NCBI RefSeq assembly: GCF_013459645.1
Contig: NZ_CP054861.1
Location: 4,824,001 to 4,888,000 of the forward strand
Reading direction: 5' to 3'
DNA from: Martelella sp. NC20
Lineage (GTDB): Bacteria > Pseudomonadota > Alphaproteobacteria > Rhizobiales > Rhizobiaceae
DNA: 64,000 nucleotides
The notes beneath the pieces are model-generated. The model ran no database searches. It was given only the letters and a program-made list of their open reading frames with translations, and had not been told where the DNA came from. This document shows, in pieces, positions 8,474 through 16,752 of the stretch (position 1 is the first letter of the stretch; each line of letters opens with the position of its first letter). Position numbers and translations under genes: made by a program.

Positions 8474-9009
8474 CGAAAACCCGGAAACCAACACGGCAAG
8501 GGCGGTCGCAAACGATCGCCCTTGCGATCTTCATGATGCTGCAGAGCGTGGCAGCCCTGTTCTTCGTCGCCGATGCCATTCGAGACCTTGCCGATGCCCC
8601 CGTGAACGCTGAGTCGATCATCGAGGCGTTGACGGCATTCGTTCTCGTGCTCGGCATATTCATGGCCGGCTGGCAGCTTCGGCTGACGCTCGAGCGCATG
8701 GCAGCCCAAGGGCGCGCCCTCGATATCGCCCGCGGCGATTTCGTCCGCATCATCGAAACCCAGTTCGATATCTGGGGGCTGACGACAGCGGAGCGGGAGG
8801 TCGGCATGCTCGCCCTGAAGGGCATCGATCTGGCGGAAATCGCGCGCCTGCGCGGATCGGCCCAGGGCACGGTGCGCGCCCAGATGACCCGGATCTATGC
8901 CAAGGCCGGCGTTTCCGGCCGCGCGCAGTTTGCGGCATGGTTTGTCGAGGAGCTTCTGGGAGACGGCATCTCGCCGCCCGAGGCGGGTGAAAAACCAAGG
9001 TCGACTTGA
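8470..9009 (+). CDS. Membrane-anchored LuxR-type transcriptional regulator
   Basis: The 179-residue protein has two transmembrane helices (about residues 14-35 and 52-70) followed by a charged linker and a C-terminal LuxR/GerE helix-turn-helix (residues about 105-162: LTTAEREVGMLALKG, then IARLRGSAQGTVRAQMTRIYAKAGVSG). It lacks a receiver or PAS domain, so any signal is probably sensed by the membrane part or by a partner. The TTG start at 8470 overlaps the stop of the cytochrome gene (TTGA), which argues for translational coupling and a shared function. The two N-terminal helices place the DNA-binding domain in the cytoplasm. Confidence 0.85.
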   Translation: MTKTRKPTRQGRSQTIALAIFMMLQSVAALFFVADAIRDLADAPVNAESIIEALTAFVLVLGIFMAGWQLRLTLERMAAQGRALDIARGDFVRIIETQFDIWGLTTAEREVGMLALKGIDLAEIARLRGSAQGTVRAQMTRIYAKAGVSGRAQFAAWFVEELLGDGISPPEAGEKPRST

Positions 9010-9157
9010 GCCGAAGGCGCGGCCCTTGCCGGGCAATCCCGCCCCGGCCTCACGACCGATACACAAAAATGTGGTCGTAAAGTTTCTTGTTAAAGCTGAA
9101 ACTATCGACGATCTTCAAACGTAACAGTTCTTGACGAACATTACGGGAGACATTTCG

Positions 9158-10135
9158 ATGTCCGCTTACAAGCCGCCGCATATCCCCGCGTCGCAGATCA
9201 CGCCGGAGCACATCTACCTGAAGCGCCGCACGCTTCTGGCGGGCCTTGCGGCGGGCGCAACCTTTGCCGCGGCCCCGGGCGCGTTCGCCGCCGGCGAGGA
9301 CCTCGCCCAGGGCGAAGCGCTGAAAACGGTGAAAGGGCCGATCCCCGCGCCCGCCGACCGCAAGGTCACCAGCTACGAGGACATCACCCACTACAACAAT
9401 TTCTACGAGTTCGGGACCGGCAAGGAAGATCCCTATCGCAACTCCGGCGATTTCCAGCCCTACCCCTGGTCGTTCGAGATCGATGGCATGGTGCAGAAGC
9501 CGCAGACCGTCGACATCGAAACCCTGATGACCAAATTCCCGCTGGAAGATCGCACCTACCGGATGCGCTGCGTGGAAGCGTGGTCGATGGTGATCCCCTG
9601 GGTCGGCATTCCGCTGAAATCGATCCTCGATCTCGCCGAACCGACCGGCTCGGCGAAATATGTCGCATTCCAGACCGTGGTGCGCCCCGAGCAAATGCCG
9701 GCACAGCGCGGTTTCGGCCAGCCGATGCCGTGGCCCTATGTCGAGGGGCTGAGGCTTGACGAGGCCAACCACCCGCTGACGATCATCGCCGTCGGGCTTT
9801 ACGGCAAGACGCTGCTGAACCAGTCCGGCGCGCCGATGCGGCTCGTGGTGCCGTGGAAATACGGCTTCAAGGGCATCAAGTCGATCACGAAGATGACGCT
9901 GACCGACAAGCAGCCGCCCAACAGCTGGAACCTGCTGCAGCCCAGCGAATACGGTTTCTACGCCAATGTGAACCCCGACGTGCCGCATCCCCGCTGGAGC
10001 CAGGCATCCGAACGCGTGATCGGCGAAGGCGGCGGCTTCTTCGGCGGCGAGCGCATTCCGACCCTGATGTTCAACGGTTATGGCGACGAGGTGGCGAGCC
10101 TTTACAAGGGCATGGACCTCAAGGCCAATTATTGA
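9158..10135 (+). CDS. msrP: Protein-methionine-sulfoxide reductase, molybdoenzyme catalytic subunit MsrP
   Basis: The 325-residue protein reduces oxidised methionine in periplasmic proteins, using molybdopterin. A Tat signal is visible (Lys-Arg23-Arg24-Thr-Leu-Leu then a hydrophobic stretch ending AFA at about 42-44). Cys138 in [15 protein letters not shown] is the molybdenum ligand conserved in the sulfite-oxidase fold. The start [10 protein letters not shown] is preferred to an in-frame TTG nine codons earlier, because GGGAGA lies seven bases before it. The gene is followed by msrQ after 11 bases. It depends on cofactor synthesis, to which moaA and mobA in this window contribute. Confidence 0.95.
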   Translation: MSAYKPPHIPASQITPEHIYLKRRTLLAGLAAGATFAAAPGAFAAGEDLAQGEALKTVKGPIPAPADRKVTSYEDITHYNNFYEFGTGKEDPYRNSGDFQPYPWSFEIDGMVQKPQTVDIETLMTKFPLEDRTYRMRCVEAWSMVIPWVGIPLKSILDLAEPTGSAKYVAFQTVVRPEQMPAQRGFGQPMPWPYVEGLRLDEANHPLTIIAVGLYGKTLLNQSGAPMRLVVPWKYGFKGIKSITKMTLTDKQPPNSWNLLQPSEYGFYANVNPDVPHPRWSQASERVIGEGGGFFGGERIPTLMFNGYGDEVASLYKGMDLKANY

Positions 10136-10146
10136 GCACCTGAGCC

Positions 10147-10815
10147 ATGACCGATATCGCAGCCAAGAGACGCCCCGCCGCCAAGAGCAACTGGTGGCGT
10201 CCGGCCTCCGTCTGGGCGCTCTATGCGCTCGGACTGGCGCCCGCCGTCTGGTATTTCTACCTCGGCGCCACCAACCAGCTCGGCGTCGACCCGGTGAAGA
10301 CCTTCGAGCATGTGCTGGGCATCTGGGCGCTGCGCTTTATCCTGGCAACGCTCTGCATTTCACCACTGCGTGATCTCGCTGAGATCAACCTGATGCGCTA
10401 CAGGCGGGCGCTGGGCCTGCTCGGCTTCTATTACGTCTGCTTCCATTTCCTGGTCTATCTCGTGCTCGACCAGCGCATGGATATTTCGATGGTGGTGGAG
10501 GACGTGATCAAGCGGCCGTTCATCACCTTCGGCATGATGGCGCTGGTAATGCTGATCCCGCTCGCCGTCACCTCCAACAACTGGTCGATCCGCACGCTGA
10601 AAAAGGGCTGGATCCTGATCCACTCCTTCATCTACGAGATCACCGCGCTCGCCACCCTCCACTTTGCCATGTCGCGCAAGGTCATCGGCCCGGAGATCAT
10701 GCTCTACATCGCGATCGCCGTCCTTCTCCTCGGCTACCGCTTCGCGCGCCCCGCGATCACGGAACGCAAGCGCGCCCGCAAGAAGGCGGCACGGATGCAA
10801 AGGGCGGCGAAGTAG
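10147..10815 (+). CDS. msrQ: Heme-binding membrane subunit MsrQ
   Basis: A 222-residue integral membrane protein of the ferric-reductase-like family delivers electrons from the quinone or flavin pool to periplasmic MsrP. Six hydrophobic segments are visible. Histidines in FYYVCFHFLVY, WILIHSFIYEI and ALATLHFAMS are the expected heme-binding positions. The pattern WALRFILATLCISPLRD near residues 60-76 is typical of the family. It lies directly after msrP, the standard arrangement. A basic C-terminus (ERKRARKKAARMQRAAK) faces the cytoplasm. Confidence 0.94.
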   Translation: MTDIAAKRRPAAKSNWWRPASVWALYALGLAPAVWYFYLGATNQLGVDPVKTFEHVLGIWALRFILATLCISPLRDLAEINLMRYRRALGLLGFYYVCFHFLVYLVLDQRMDISMVVEDVIKRPFITFGMMALVMLIPLAVTSNNWSIRTLKKGWILIHSFIYEITALATLHFAMSRKVIGPEIMLYIAIAVLLLGYRFARPAITERKRARKKAARMQRAAK

Positions 10816-10933
10816 AGAACGGCCTGTCAGAAATGCCAAACGCCCGTGCCGCATTGCAGGATATAGGGTTCAGTATCCGGGCGGCCGCCGCGATCGCCGC
10901 ACGTGATCTTTTCTTCGATTTTTTTGCTGATAA

Positions 10934-10960
10934 TGTCGGAAACGGCATTGGTCATTCGTC
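10934..10960 (+). promoter_or_regulatory. Candidate ECF42-type promoter upstream of the DGPF gene
   Basis: TGTCGG (10934-10939) and CGTC (10957-10960) are separated by 17 bases and lie about 50 bases before the DGPF-gene start. ECF42 sigma factors are reported to recognise a TGTCGA-like -35 and a CG(A/T)C-like -10, which fits with one mismatch. This would allow autoregulation of the DGPF-sigma pair. The match is short and by eye. Confidence 0.4.
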
Positions 10961-11009
10961 GTGGAGACAGGAGCGCCAAACGGGCGCGCCGCAAACAAGG
11001 GAGACGACG

Positions 11010-11417
11010 ATGAAAGTCATGGTACTGGTCAAGGCGACCGAAGACAGCGAAAACGGCGTGATGCCGACGCCCGAATTGCTGGATGCGATGGGCAAGTTCA
11101 ACGAGGAACTGGCAAAGGCCGGCATCATGCTTGCCGCTGACGGGCTGAAACCCTCCTCCAAGGGCAAGCGTATCGCCTTCGACGGCGCGAGCCGCACCGT
11201 CATCGACGGGCCGTTCGCCGAGACCCGCGAACTCGTCGCCGGCTACTGGGTCTGGGAGGTGAAGGATATGGACGAGGCCGTTGCCTGGGTCAAACGCTGC
11301 CCGAACCCGATGTTCGGCCCGAGCGAGATCGAAATTCGCCCCTTCTACGAACTGGCGGATTTCGCCGACGTTGCGACCGAGGAACAGCTCGCCCGTTTCG
11401 AGGGCCGCAACCGCTGA
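11010..11417 (+). CDS. YCII-related (DGPF-domain) protein
   Basis: A 135-residue cytoplasmic protein starts MKVMVLVKATEDSENG and contains TVIDGPFAETRELVAGYWVWEV at about residues 68-89, with the DGPF motif that names this family. The fold is a ferredoxin-like dimer (YciI). AAGGGAGA at 10997-11004 supports the ATG at 11010. It lies 49 bases before an ECF42 sigma-factor gene; genes of this type are the characteristic neighbours and targets of ECF42 factors. The biochemical function of DGPF proteins is unknown. Confidence 0.88.
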   Translation: MKVMVLVKATEDSENGVMPTPELLDAMGKFNEELAKAGIMLAADGLKPSSKGKRIAFDGASRTVIDGPFAETRELVAGYWVWEVKDMDEAVAWVKRCPNPMFGPSEIEIRPFYELADFADVATEEQLARFEGRNR

Positions 11418-11466
11418 GCGCCGAAACGGGATTGACCGGCAAGACGGATGCGCCATAGTCCGGTTC

Positions 11467-12729
11467 ATGGACGAGGACGACAGCCGCAAGGCCATAGAGG
11501 CAGCCTTCCGCATCGAGCGGGCCCGGCTCGTTGCCGGGCTCGTCCGCTATGTCGGCGATCTCTCGCTTGCGGAAGAATTTGCCCAGGAGGCGCTTGTCGC
11601 AGCCCTTTCGGCATGGCCGAAAGCCGGCATTCCGGCCAATCCCGCCGCTTGGCTGATGACGACGGCAAAGCGCCGCGCCATCGACCATGCCCGCCGGCGG
11701 CAAACCGAAGCGCTGAAGGAAAGCGCCGTCACGCTGGCTTTCTATGAAATCGGGACCAGCCATGCCGATGCGGCGGAGGCCGCGATGGACGATGATATCG
11801 GCGATGAACGCCTCGCCCTGATCTTCACCGCCTGTCACCCGGTGCTCACGCCCGCCTCGCGCGTGGCGCTGACGCTGAAAGTCGTCGCCGGACTTTCCAC
11901 CGCCGAAATCGCCCGCGCCTTCGTCACCGGCGAGGCGACGGTCTCGCAGCGGGTGCTGCGGGCAAAAAACCAGCTCGGCGCGGCCCGGCCGGTTTACGAG
12001 GTTCCCACCGGGCCGGAACGCGTCCAGCGCCTCGCCTCGGTGCTGGAGGTGGTCTATCTGATTTTCAACGAGGGCTATGCTGCAACAAGCGGAAATGCCG
12101 TGCTTCGCCCGCCGCTTTCGGAAGAGGCGATGCGCCTTGGCCGCATTCTGGCAGCGCTCCTTCCCGAGGAGCCGGAAGTGCTGGGTCTGCTGGCCCTGAT
12201 GGAGCTGCAGGCCGCCCGCTTTCCCGCCCGTATCGATCGGGACGGCGTGCCGGTACCGATCACGGAACAGAACCGCGCGCGCTGGGACAGGCTGTTGCTG
12301 ACCCACGGCTTTTCCGCTTTGGAGAGGGCCTTCGCCGCCGCCGGGGGACAGCCGGGGCCCTACACCCTGCAAGCCGCGATCGCCGCCCGCCACGGCCTTG
12401 CGCCGAGGGCAGAGGATACCGACTGGCGAACCATCGCCGCGATCTACGATCGCCTCATCGACCTCGTCCCCTCGCCCGTGGTCGCGCTCAACCGCGCGAT
12501 CGCCCACAGCATGGCCGGTGGCCCGGAGCTTGGGTTGACGCTGCTCGCCGAGATCGAGCACCTGCCCGCCCTTGCAGTCCCGCTTTATGCCGCCAGGGCC
12601 GATTGCCTGCTGCGCGCCGGACATTACCCGGAAGCGGCCGATCTCTTCGCCAGGGCGATGACGCTCTCGGGAAACCACTCCGAGAAGGCCTTTTTCAAAC
12701 GACGCATCGAGATCTGCCGGAGAAACTGA
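11467..12729 (+). CDS. ECF42-type RNA polymerase sigma factor with C-terminal TPR-like extension
   Basis: The 420-residue protein is far longer than ordinary ECF sigma factors. Region 2 is at about 10-80 (LSLAEEFAQEALVAALSAWP, AWLMTTAKRRAIDHARR). Region 4 is at about 115-170 (IFTACHPVLTPASRVALTLKVVAGLSTAEIARAF, followed by VSQRVLRAKNQL). The remaining 240 residues are helical repeats (AALLPEEPEVLGLLALMELQ, VVALNRAIAHSMAGGPELGL, LLRAGHYPEAADLFARAM). This domain order is that of the ECF42 group, in which the extension replaces an anti-sigma factor as the control element. The ATG at 11467 has only a weak ribosome-binding site. The preceding DGPF gene supports the assignment. Confidence 0.9.
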   Translation: MDEDDSRKAIEAAFRIERARLVAGLVRYVGDLSLAEEFAQEALVAALSAWPKAGIPANPAAWLMTTAKRRAIDHARRRQTEALKESAVTLAFYEIGTSHADAAEAAMDDDIGDERLALIFTACHPVLTPASRVALTLKVVAGLSTAEIARAFVTGEATVSQRVLRAKNQLGAARPVYEVPTGPERVQRLASVLEVVYLIFNEGYAATSGNAVLRPPLSEEAMRLGRILAALLPEEPEVLGLLALMELQAARFPARIDRDGVPVPITEQNRARWDRLLLTHGFSALERAFAAAGGQPGPYTLQAAIAARHGLAPRAEDTDWRTIAAIYDRLIDLVPSPVVALNRAIAHSMAGGPELGLTLLAEIEHLPALAVPLYAARADCLLRAGHYPEAADLFARAMTLSGNHSEKAFFKRRIEICRRN

Positions 12730-12789
12730 GCCATAATATCGCCCTACCGGTGAGCCAGCACTCGAAGGGCAGACGACGCGCGAGGGGAC

Positions 12790-13656
12790 ATGACGGATTT
12801 GGCGGGAAACAGTGGCGTGTGGTCGATCGACCGGTGGCTCACCGATATCGCGCCCAGACCGGACCTTCTCGGCCCGCGCCGCTTCGCCGTCGAATTCCTG
12901 TTCTTCGGTCTGAAGGAAGCGCGGGCCTGCCTGTTCGCCGGCCTGTTCTTCATCGCGATCTTTGCCGTGCCGCGCGGCGGCGTCGCCGGTATTCCGCGCT
13001 ATGACCTTCTGCTCGCCATCGCCTTGGTCATCCAGTTTGCGATGATCCGGCTCGGTCTGGAGACGGTGGACGAGTTCAAGGCGATCTGCCTGTTCCACGT
13101 CGTCGGTTTCGCGCTTGAGCTATTCAAGACGTCCGGCACGATCCAGTCATGGTCCTACCCGGATTTCGCCTATACCAAACTGCTCGGCGTGCCGCTGTTT
13201 TCAGGTTTCATGTATGCCGCCGTCGGCAGCTATATCATCCAGGCCTGGCGCATCCTCGATATCCGCATCATCCACCACCCGCCCTACTGGATGGCGACGC
13301 TTGTGGCGCTGGCGATCTACCTCAACTTCTTCACCCACCACTATATCGGCGACTATCGCTGGTATATCGCGGCGCTCGCCATCGGCCTCTATGCCCGCGC
13401 CACCGTGATCTTCAGGCCCTATGACCGCGACCGCAAAATGCCGATGCTGCTCTCCTTCGTGCTGATCGGCTTCTTCATCTGGCTTGCGGAAAACGTCTCG
13501 ACCTTCTTCGCCATCTGGCAATATCCCGATCAACTCGGCGCGTGGTCGACCGTGCATCTCGGCAAATGGAGCTCCTGGACCCTTCTGGTGATCATGACCT
13601 TCACCATCGTCGCCTCGCTGAAACATGTGCGGGCGACAATTCATGTTCCGCGGTAG
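12790..13656 (+). CDS. DUF817 integral membrane protein
   Basis: A 288-residue polytopic protein has about eight hydrophobic segments and the conserved blocks LEFLFFGLKEARACLFAGLFF-like at the start, FHVVGFALELFKTSGTIQSWSYPD, and FTHHYIGDYRWYIAALA. These match the DUF817 (YoaT-like) family. Length and topology are normal. The GAGGGG before the ATG at 12790 is a good ribosome-binding site. It follows the sigma-factor gene in the same direction after 60 bases and may share its transcript. The function is unknown; many conserved aromatic and histidine residues in the membrane suggest a transport or lipid role, but that is a guess. Confidence 0.8.
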   Translation: MTDLAGNSGVWSIDRWLTDIAPRPDLLGPRRFAVEFLFFGLKEARACLFAGLFFIAIFAVPRGGVAGIPRYDLLLAIALVIQFAMIRLGLETVDEFKAICLFHVVGFALELFKTSGTIQSWSYPDFAYTKLLGVPLFSGFMYAAVGSYIIQAWRILDIRIIHHPPYWMATLVALAIYLNFFTHHYIGDYRWYIAALAIGLYARATVIFRPYDRDRKMPMLLSFVLIGFFIWLAENVSTFFAIWQYPDQLGAWSTVHLGKWSSWTLLVIMTFTIVASLKHVRATIHVPR

Positions 13657-13704
13657 AGGCGAGGACCAACAAGGAACTGGCTGCCCGTTTTCAGGCCACC
13701 TCCT

Positions 13705-13815
13705 CCGTCATCCCGGCCCTGAGCCGGGAACCAGGGCCAGAGAACGGGCCTTGCTGTTCTTCTGCCGCCTCTCTCACAATCCGCCCTGGATGCCGGATCA
13801 GGTCCGGCATGACGG
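13705..13815. repeat. Intergenic palindromic repeat element, copy 1
   Basis: The left part reads CGTCATCCCGGCCCTGAGCC and the right part CCGGATCAGGTCCGGCATGA, so the ends are inverted copies enclosing about 45 bases of unrelated sequence. Each half also holds its own short hairpin. It has the same design as elements at 49967-50091 and 52709-52786. Such units are dispersed in many alphaproteobacterial chromosomes. It lies between convergent DUF817 and rplQ. Confidence 0.8.
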
Positions 13816-13840
13816 TAACGCCGGGGCGCAAGTGAGCAAC

Positions 13841-13868
13841 AAAAAGCCGGGCGCTTTCGCACCCGGCT
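13841..13868 (-). terminator. Intrinsic terminator of the alpha operon after rplQ
   Basis: On the minus strand the stem GCCGGGTGC/GCGCCCGGC is closed by a GAAA tetraloop and followed by TTTTT. It starts about 30 bases after the rplQ stop. This is a strong Rho-independent terminator and ends the str-S10-spc-alpha cluster. Confidence 0.93.
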
Positions 13869-13898
13869 CTTCAAATACTCAAAATTGAAAACCGCTGC

Positions 13899-14327
13899 TT
13901 ACGCGGCTTCCATTTCCGATTCGGCTTCGGCGGCGACGCGGGCCTTGTCTTCTGCGCCCTTGGCGTTGACGTCGCGGTCAACGAACTCGATCACGGCGAT
14001 CGGGGCGTTGTCGCCGTGGCGGAAGCCGGCCTTCATGATGCGGGTGTAGCCGCCATTGCGGTCGACGTAGCGCGATGCCAGAACGTCGAACAGCTTCCTG
14101 ACGGCGTCCACGTCCTTGACCTGCGAGATCGCCTGACGGCGGGCATGCAGATCGCCGCGTTTGCCGAGCGTGATCAGCTTTTCAACGATCGGACGGATTT
14201 CCTTGGCCTTGGGCAGCGTCGTGACAATCTGCTCATGGATGATGAGCGAGACGGCCATGTTGGCAAACATCGCCTTGCGATGGCTTGCCGTTCTGTTCAG
14301 CTTGCGGCCTGCACTTTTATGGCGCAT
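13899..14327 (-). CDS. rplQ: 50S ribosomal protein L17
   Basis: The 142-residue protein begins [20 protein letters not shown], the invariant L17 start, and contains [30 protein letters not shown]. The C-terminal alanine- and glutamate-rich tail is an alphaproteobacterial extension. AAGGAG precedes the ATG. It is the last gene of the cluster, 45 bases after rpoA, and is followed by a strong terminator. L17 binds 23S rRNA near the polypeptide exit tunnel. Confidence 0.98.
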   Translation of the reverse strand: MRHKSAGRKLNRTASHRKAMFANMAVSLIIHEQIVTTLPKAKEIRPIVEKLITLGKRGDLHARRQAISQVKDVDAVRKLFDVLASRYVDRNGGYTRIMKAGFRHGDNAPIAVIEFVDRDVNAKGAEDKARVAAEAESEMEAA

Positions 14328-14372
14328 TGCTATTCTCCTTCACTTGCAGGGCGTTGCCCGCAGTATGACGTG

Positions 14373-15383
14373 TTAGTACTGATCCTCGTACCGTTTGGCG
14401 AGGTCCTCGATATTTTCCGGCGGCCAGGCCGGCACTTCCATGCCCAGATGCAGGCCCATGGAGGCCAGCACTTCCTTGATCTCGTTCAGCGACTTGCGGC
14501 CGAAATTCGGGGTCCGCAGCATTTCCGCTTCCGTCTTCTGGATGAGATCGCCGATGTAAACGATGTTGTCGTTCTTCAGGCAGTTGGCCGAACGGACCGA
14601 AAGCTCGAGTTCGTCGACCTTCTTCAGAAGGGCCGGGTTGAAGGCGAGTTCGGTGACGTCGTCTTCCTCGGTATCCTTCTGCGGCTCTTCGAAATTGACG
14701 AAGACCGAGAGCTGATCCTGCAGGATGCGGGCGGCGAATGCGACCGAATCCTCGCCGGTGACCGAACCATCGGTCTCGATGGTCATCAGCAGCTTGTCAT
14801 AGTCGAGAACCTGGCCCTCACGGGTGTTCTCGACCTTGTAGGAAACCTTGCGGATCGGCGAATACAGGCTGTCGACCGGGATCAGGCCGATCGGCGCGTC
14901 TTCGGCGCGATTGCGCTCGGCCGGCACATAGCCCTTGCCGTTGTTGACGGTGAATTCCATGCGGATTTCAGCGCCTTCATCGAGCGTGCAGAGCACCAGA
15001 TCGGGATTCAGGATCTCGATGTCGCCAACGGTCTGGATGTCGCCTGCGGTGACCACGCCCGGACCCTGCTTGCGCACGACCATGCGCTTGGCCTCGTCGC
15101 CTTCCATGCGGATGGCGATTTCCTTGATGTTCAGGACGATGTCGGTGACATCTTCGCGAACGCCCGGGATCGACGAGAATTCATGCAGAACGCCATCGAT
15201 CTGAACCGCGGTCACGGCAGCGCCGCGCAGCGAGGACAGAAGGATGCGGCGCAGCGCATTGCCGAGCGTCAGGCCGAAGCCGCGTTCCAGCGGTTCGGCA
15301 ACCAGCGTCACCTTCTTGGGACCGCTCGAGGTGAATTCCACCTTGGAGGGCTTGATCAGTTCCTGCCAGTTTTTCTGTATCAT
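14373..15383 (-). CDS. rpoA: DNA-directed RNA polymerase alpha subunit
   Basis: The 336-residue subunit has an N-terminal assembly domain (residues about 1-235, with [18 protein letters not shown]) and a C-terminal domain after an acidic linker ([10 protein letters not shown]). The C-terminal domain contains [44 protein letters not shown], which contacts UP elements and activators. Length and sequence are typical of rhizobia. It sits between rpsK and rplQ without rpsD, as in other alphaproteobacteria. Confidence 0.98.
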   Translation of the reverse strand: MIQKNWQELIKPSKVEFTSSGPKKVTLVAEPLERGFGLTLGNALRRILLSSLRGAAVTAVQIDGVLHEFSSIPGVREDVTDIVLNIKEIAIRMEGDEAKRMVVRKQGPGVVTAGDIQTVGDIEILNPDLVLCTLDEGAEIRMEFTVNNGKGYVPAERNRAEDAPIGLIPVDSLYSPIRKVSYKVENTREGQVLDYDKLLMTIETDGSVTGEDSVAFAARILQDQLSVFVNFEEPQKDTEEDDVTELAFNPALLKKVDELELSVRSANCLKNDNIVYIGDLIQKTEAEMLRTPNFGRKSLNEIKEVLASMGLHLGMEVPAWPPENIEDLAKRYEDQY

Positions 15384-15481
15384 GATTTCTACCTTTCGTT
15401 CGCCGCACTATCCAATCGTGACGGCCGAGCTTCGTAGAACCGGGACCTCAAACGAGACCACCGGAGCAAATTGACAGATAA

Positions 15482-15871
15482 TCAGACGCGACGCTTCTTG
15501 CGCGGGCGGCAACCATTGTGCGGGATCGGCGTCACATCGCGAATCGAGGTGATGACGAAACCCGCGGCCTGGAGCGCGCGCAGAGCCGACTCACGACCCG
15601 AACCGGGACCGCAGACTTCGACTTCCAGCGACTTCATGCCGTGTTCCTGAGCCTTCTTGGCGCAGTCTTCGGCAGCGATCTGGGCCGCGAACGGCGTCGA
15701 CTTGCGCGAGCCCTTGAAGCCCTTGGCACCAGCGGACGACCATGCAATCGCGTTGCCCTGCGCGTCGGTGATGGTGATCATCGTGTTGTTGAACGAGGAG
15801 TTCACGTGGGCAACGCCCGACGAAATGTTTTTGCGCTCGCGACGGCGAACGCGGGTGGCTTCCTTGGCCAT
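15482..15871 (-). CDS. rpsK: 30S ribosomal protein S11
   Basis: A 129-residue protein has the S11 signatures [19 protein letters not shown] and [20 protein letters not shown], ending in [17 protein letters not shown] precedes the ATG. S11 lies on the small-subunit platform near the mRNA exit. The gap to rpsM on its upstream side is 210 bases and carries a stable hairpin at 16032-16053. Confidence 0.98.
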   Translation of the reverse strand: MAKEATRVRRRERKNISSGVAHVNSSFNNTMITITDAQGNAIAWSSAGAKGFKGSRKSTPFAAQIAAEDCAKKAQEHGMKSLEVEVCGPGSGRESALRALQAAGFVITSIRDVTPIPHNGCRPRKKRRV

Positions 15872-16031
15872 GGTATTCCTTTCGTTGATCTCGACACCGC
15901 CGTAACGCCAGCGGCTCCACCGGGAAGTTCTCCGCTGTCGCGGAAACCCTCCTGATCCGTTTCATCGCGGCCCGGCTGTTTTTCGCCGCACCGCAAACCG
16001 TTCCTTTCAAGGCCCGGTCATCTACGCAGAA

Positions 16032-16053
16032 AGCCGGCGCAAACCCGCCGGCT
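16032..16053 (-). promoter_or_regulatory. Hairpin between rpsM and rpsK
   Basis: An 8-bp perfect stem (AGCCGGCG/CGCCGGCT, 6-nt loop) begins about 30 bases after the rpsM stop. On the minus strand it is followed by only TTTCTG, so it is at most a weak terminator. It could be an attenuator or an RNA-processing or stabilising element that lowers expression of the distal genes. Confidence 0.55.
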
Positions 16054-16081
16054 CTTTCCGGAACGAAATGTCCCGTAAAAC

Positions 16082-16450
16082 TTACTTCTTCTTGCCTGCA
16101 ATCGCCTTTGCCGGGCCCTTGCGGGTGCGGGCATTGGTGTGCGTGCGCTGGCCGCGGACCGGAAGGCCGCGACGATGACGCAGGCCGCGGTAGCAGCCAA
16201 GATCCATCAGACGCTTGATGTTCATGGAGTTCTCGCGACGCAGGTCGCCTTCCACCATGTAATCGCGATCGATCGCCTCACGGATCTGAAGGACTTCGGC
16301 GTCCGTCAGTTGGTGCACGCGGCGTTCAGCCGGGATGGAAGCCTTTTCGCAGATTTCCTGTGCAAATTTCGGTCCGATCCCGTGAATATACTGCAGCGCG
16401 ATTACAACGCGCTTGGCAGTCGGGATGTTGACGCCAGCAATACGAGCCAC
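16082..16450 (-). CDS. rpsM: 30S ribosomal protein S13
   Basis: The 122-residue protein contains [26 protein letters not shown] and ends [11 protein letters not shown], with the S13 signature [22 protein letters not shown]. The start is a GTG at 16450 preceded by AAGGAGAA; an in-frame upstream codon would add six residues absent from the family. S13 forms intersubunit bridges in the head of the 30S. It is the first gene after adk and may have its own promoter. Confidence 0.97.
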   Translation of the reverse strand: MARIAGVNIPTAKRVVIALQYIHGIGPKFAQEICEKASIPAERRVHQLTDAEVLQIREAIDRDYMVEGDLRRENSMNIKRLMDLGCYRGLRHRRGLPVRGQRTHTNARTRKGPAKAIAGKKK

Positions 16451-16752
16451 GCCGATTCTCCTTAGCATTTTCTATTGGCAGCTTGATGTCGCAAGAAACT
16501 GCCGGTTTCTTTGACGGATAACCCGCCGGTCATTGCTCGGCCGCAACTGATATTCGTGACAAGACGCGTCCTGATCCAAACTAAAAGGACTATCGACAGC
16601 CTTGCCCCATGTCGCGAGTTGGAGCGCTCATAGCGGAAACGGCGACATATTGCAACCGTCTCCTCGATTTTTGTGACGATCGGATCAGCCCTGAAGCCGC
16701 CGCAACCGTGTCATTGCCCCGGCCGTCCGCTGGACGAGCACAAGGATAAAAC
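16451..16752. other. adk-rpsM intergenic region
   Basis: About 300 bases without a gene separate adk from rpsM on the minus strand. Besides the candidate promoter at 16627-16655 and the AAGGAGAA ribosome-binding site just before rpsM, I see no coding frame or strong terminator. The segment between promoter and rpsM would be a long 5' leader, where an autoregulatory ribosomal-protein site could lie. Confidence 0.5.
16627..16655 (-). promoter_or_regulatory. Candidate promoter of the alpha operon (rpsM-rpsK-rpoA-rplQ)
   Basis: On the minus strand TTGCAA and TATGAG are separated by 17 bases, in the middle of the 302-base adk-rpsM gap. The same TTGCAA-17-TA..TGAGCGC arrangement appears upstream of tRNA-Trp (49845-49873), which makes a real housekeeping promoter more likely. 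It lies about 175 bases before the rpsM start. Confidence 0.45.

Noticed and set aside
12743..12953. Minus-strand frames opposite the sigma factor and DUF817 genes
   Set aside because: They overlap recognisable proteins and have biased, low-complexity composition typical of shadow frames.
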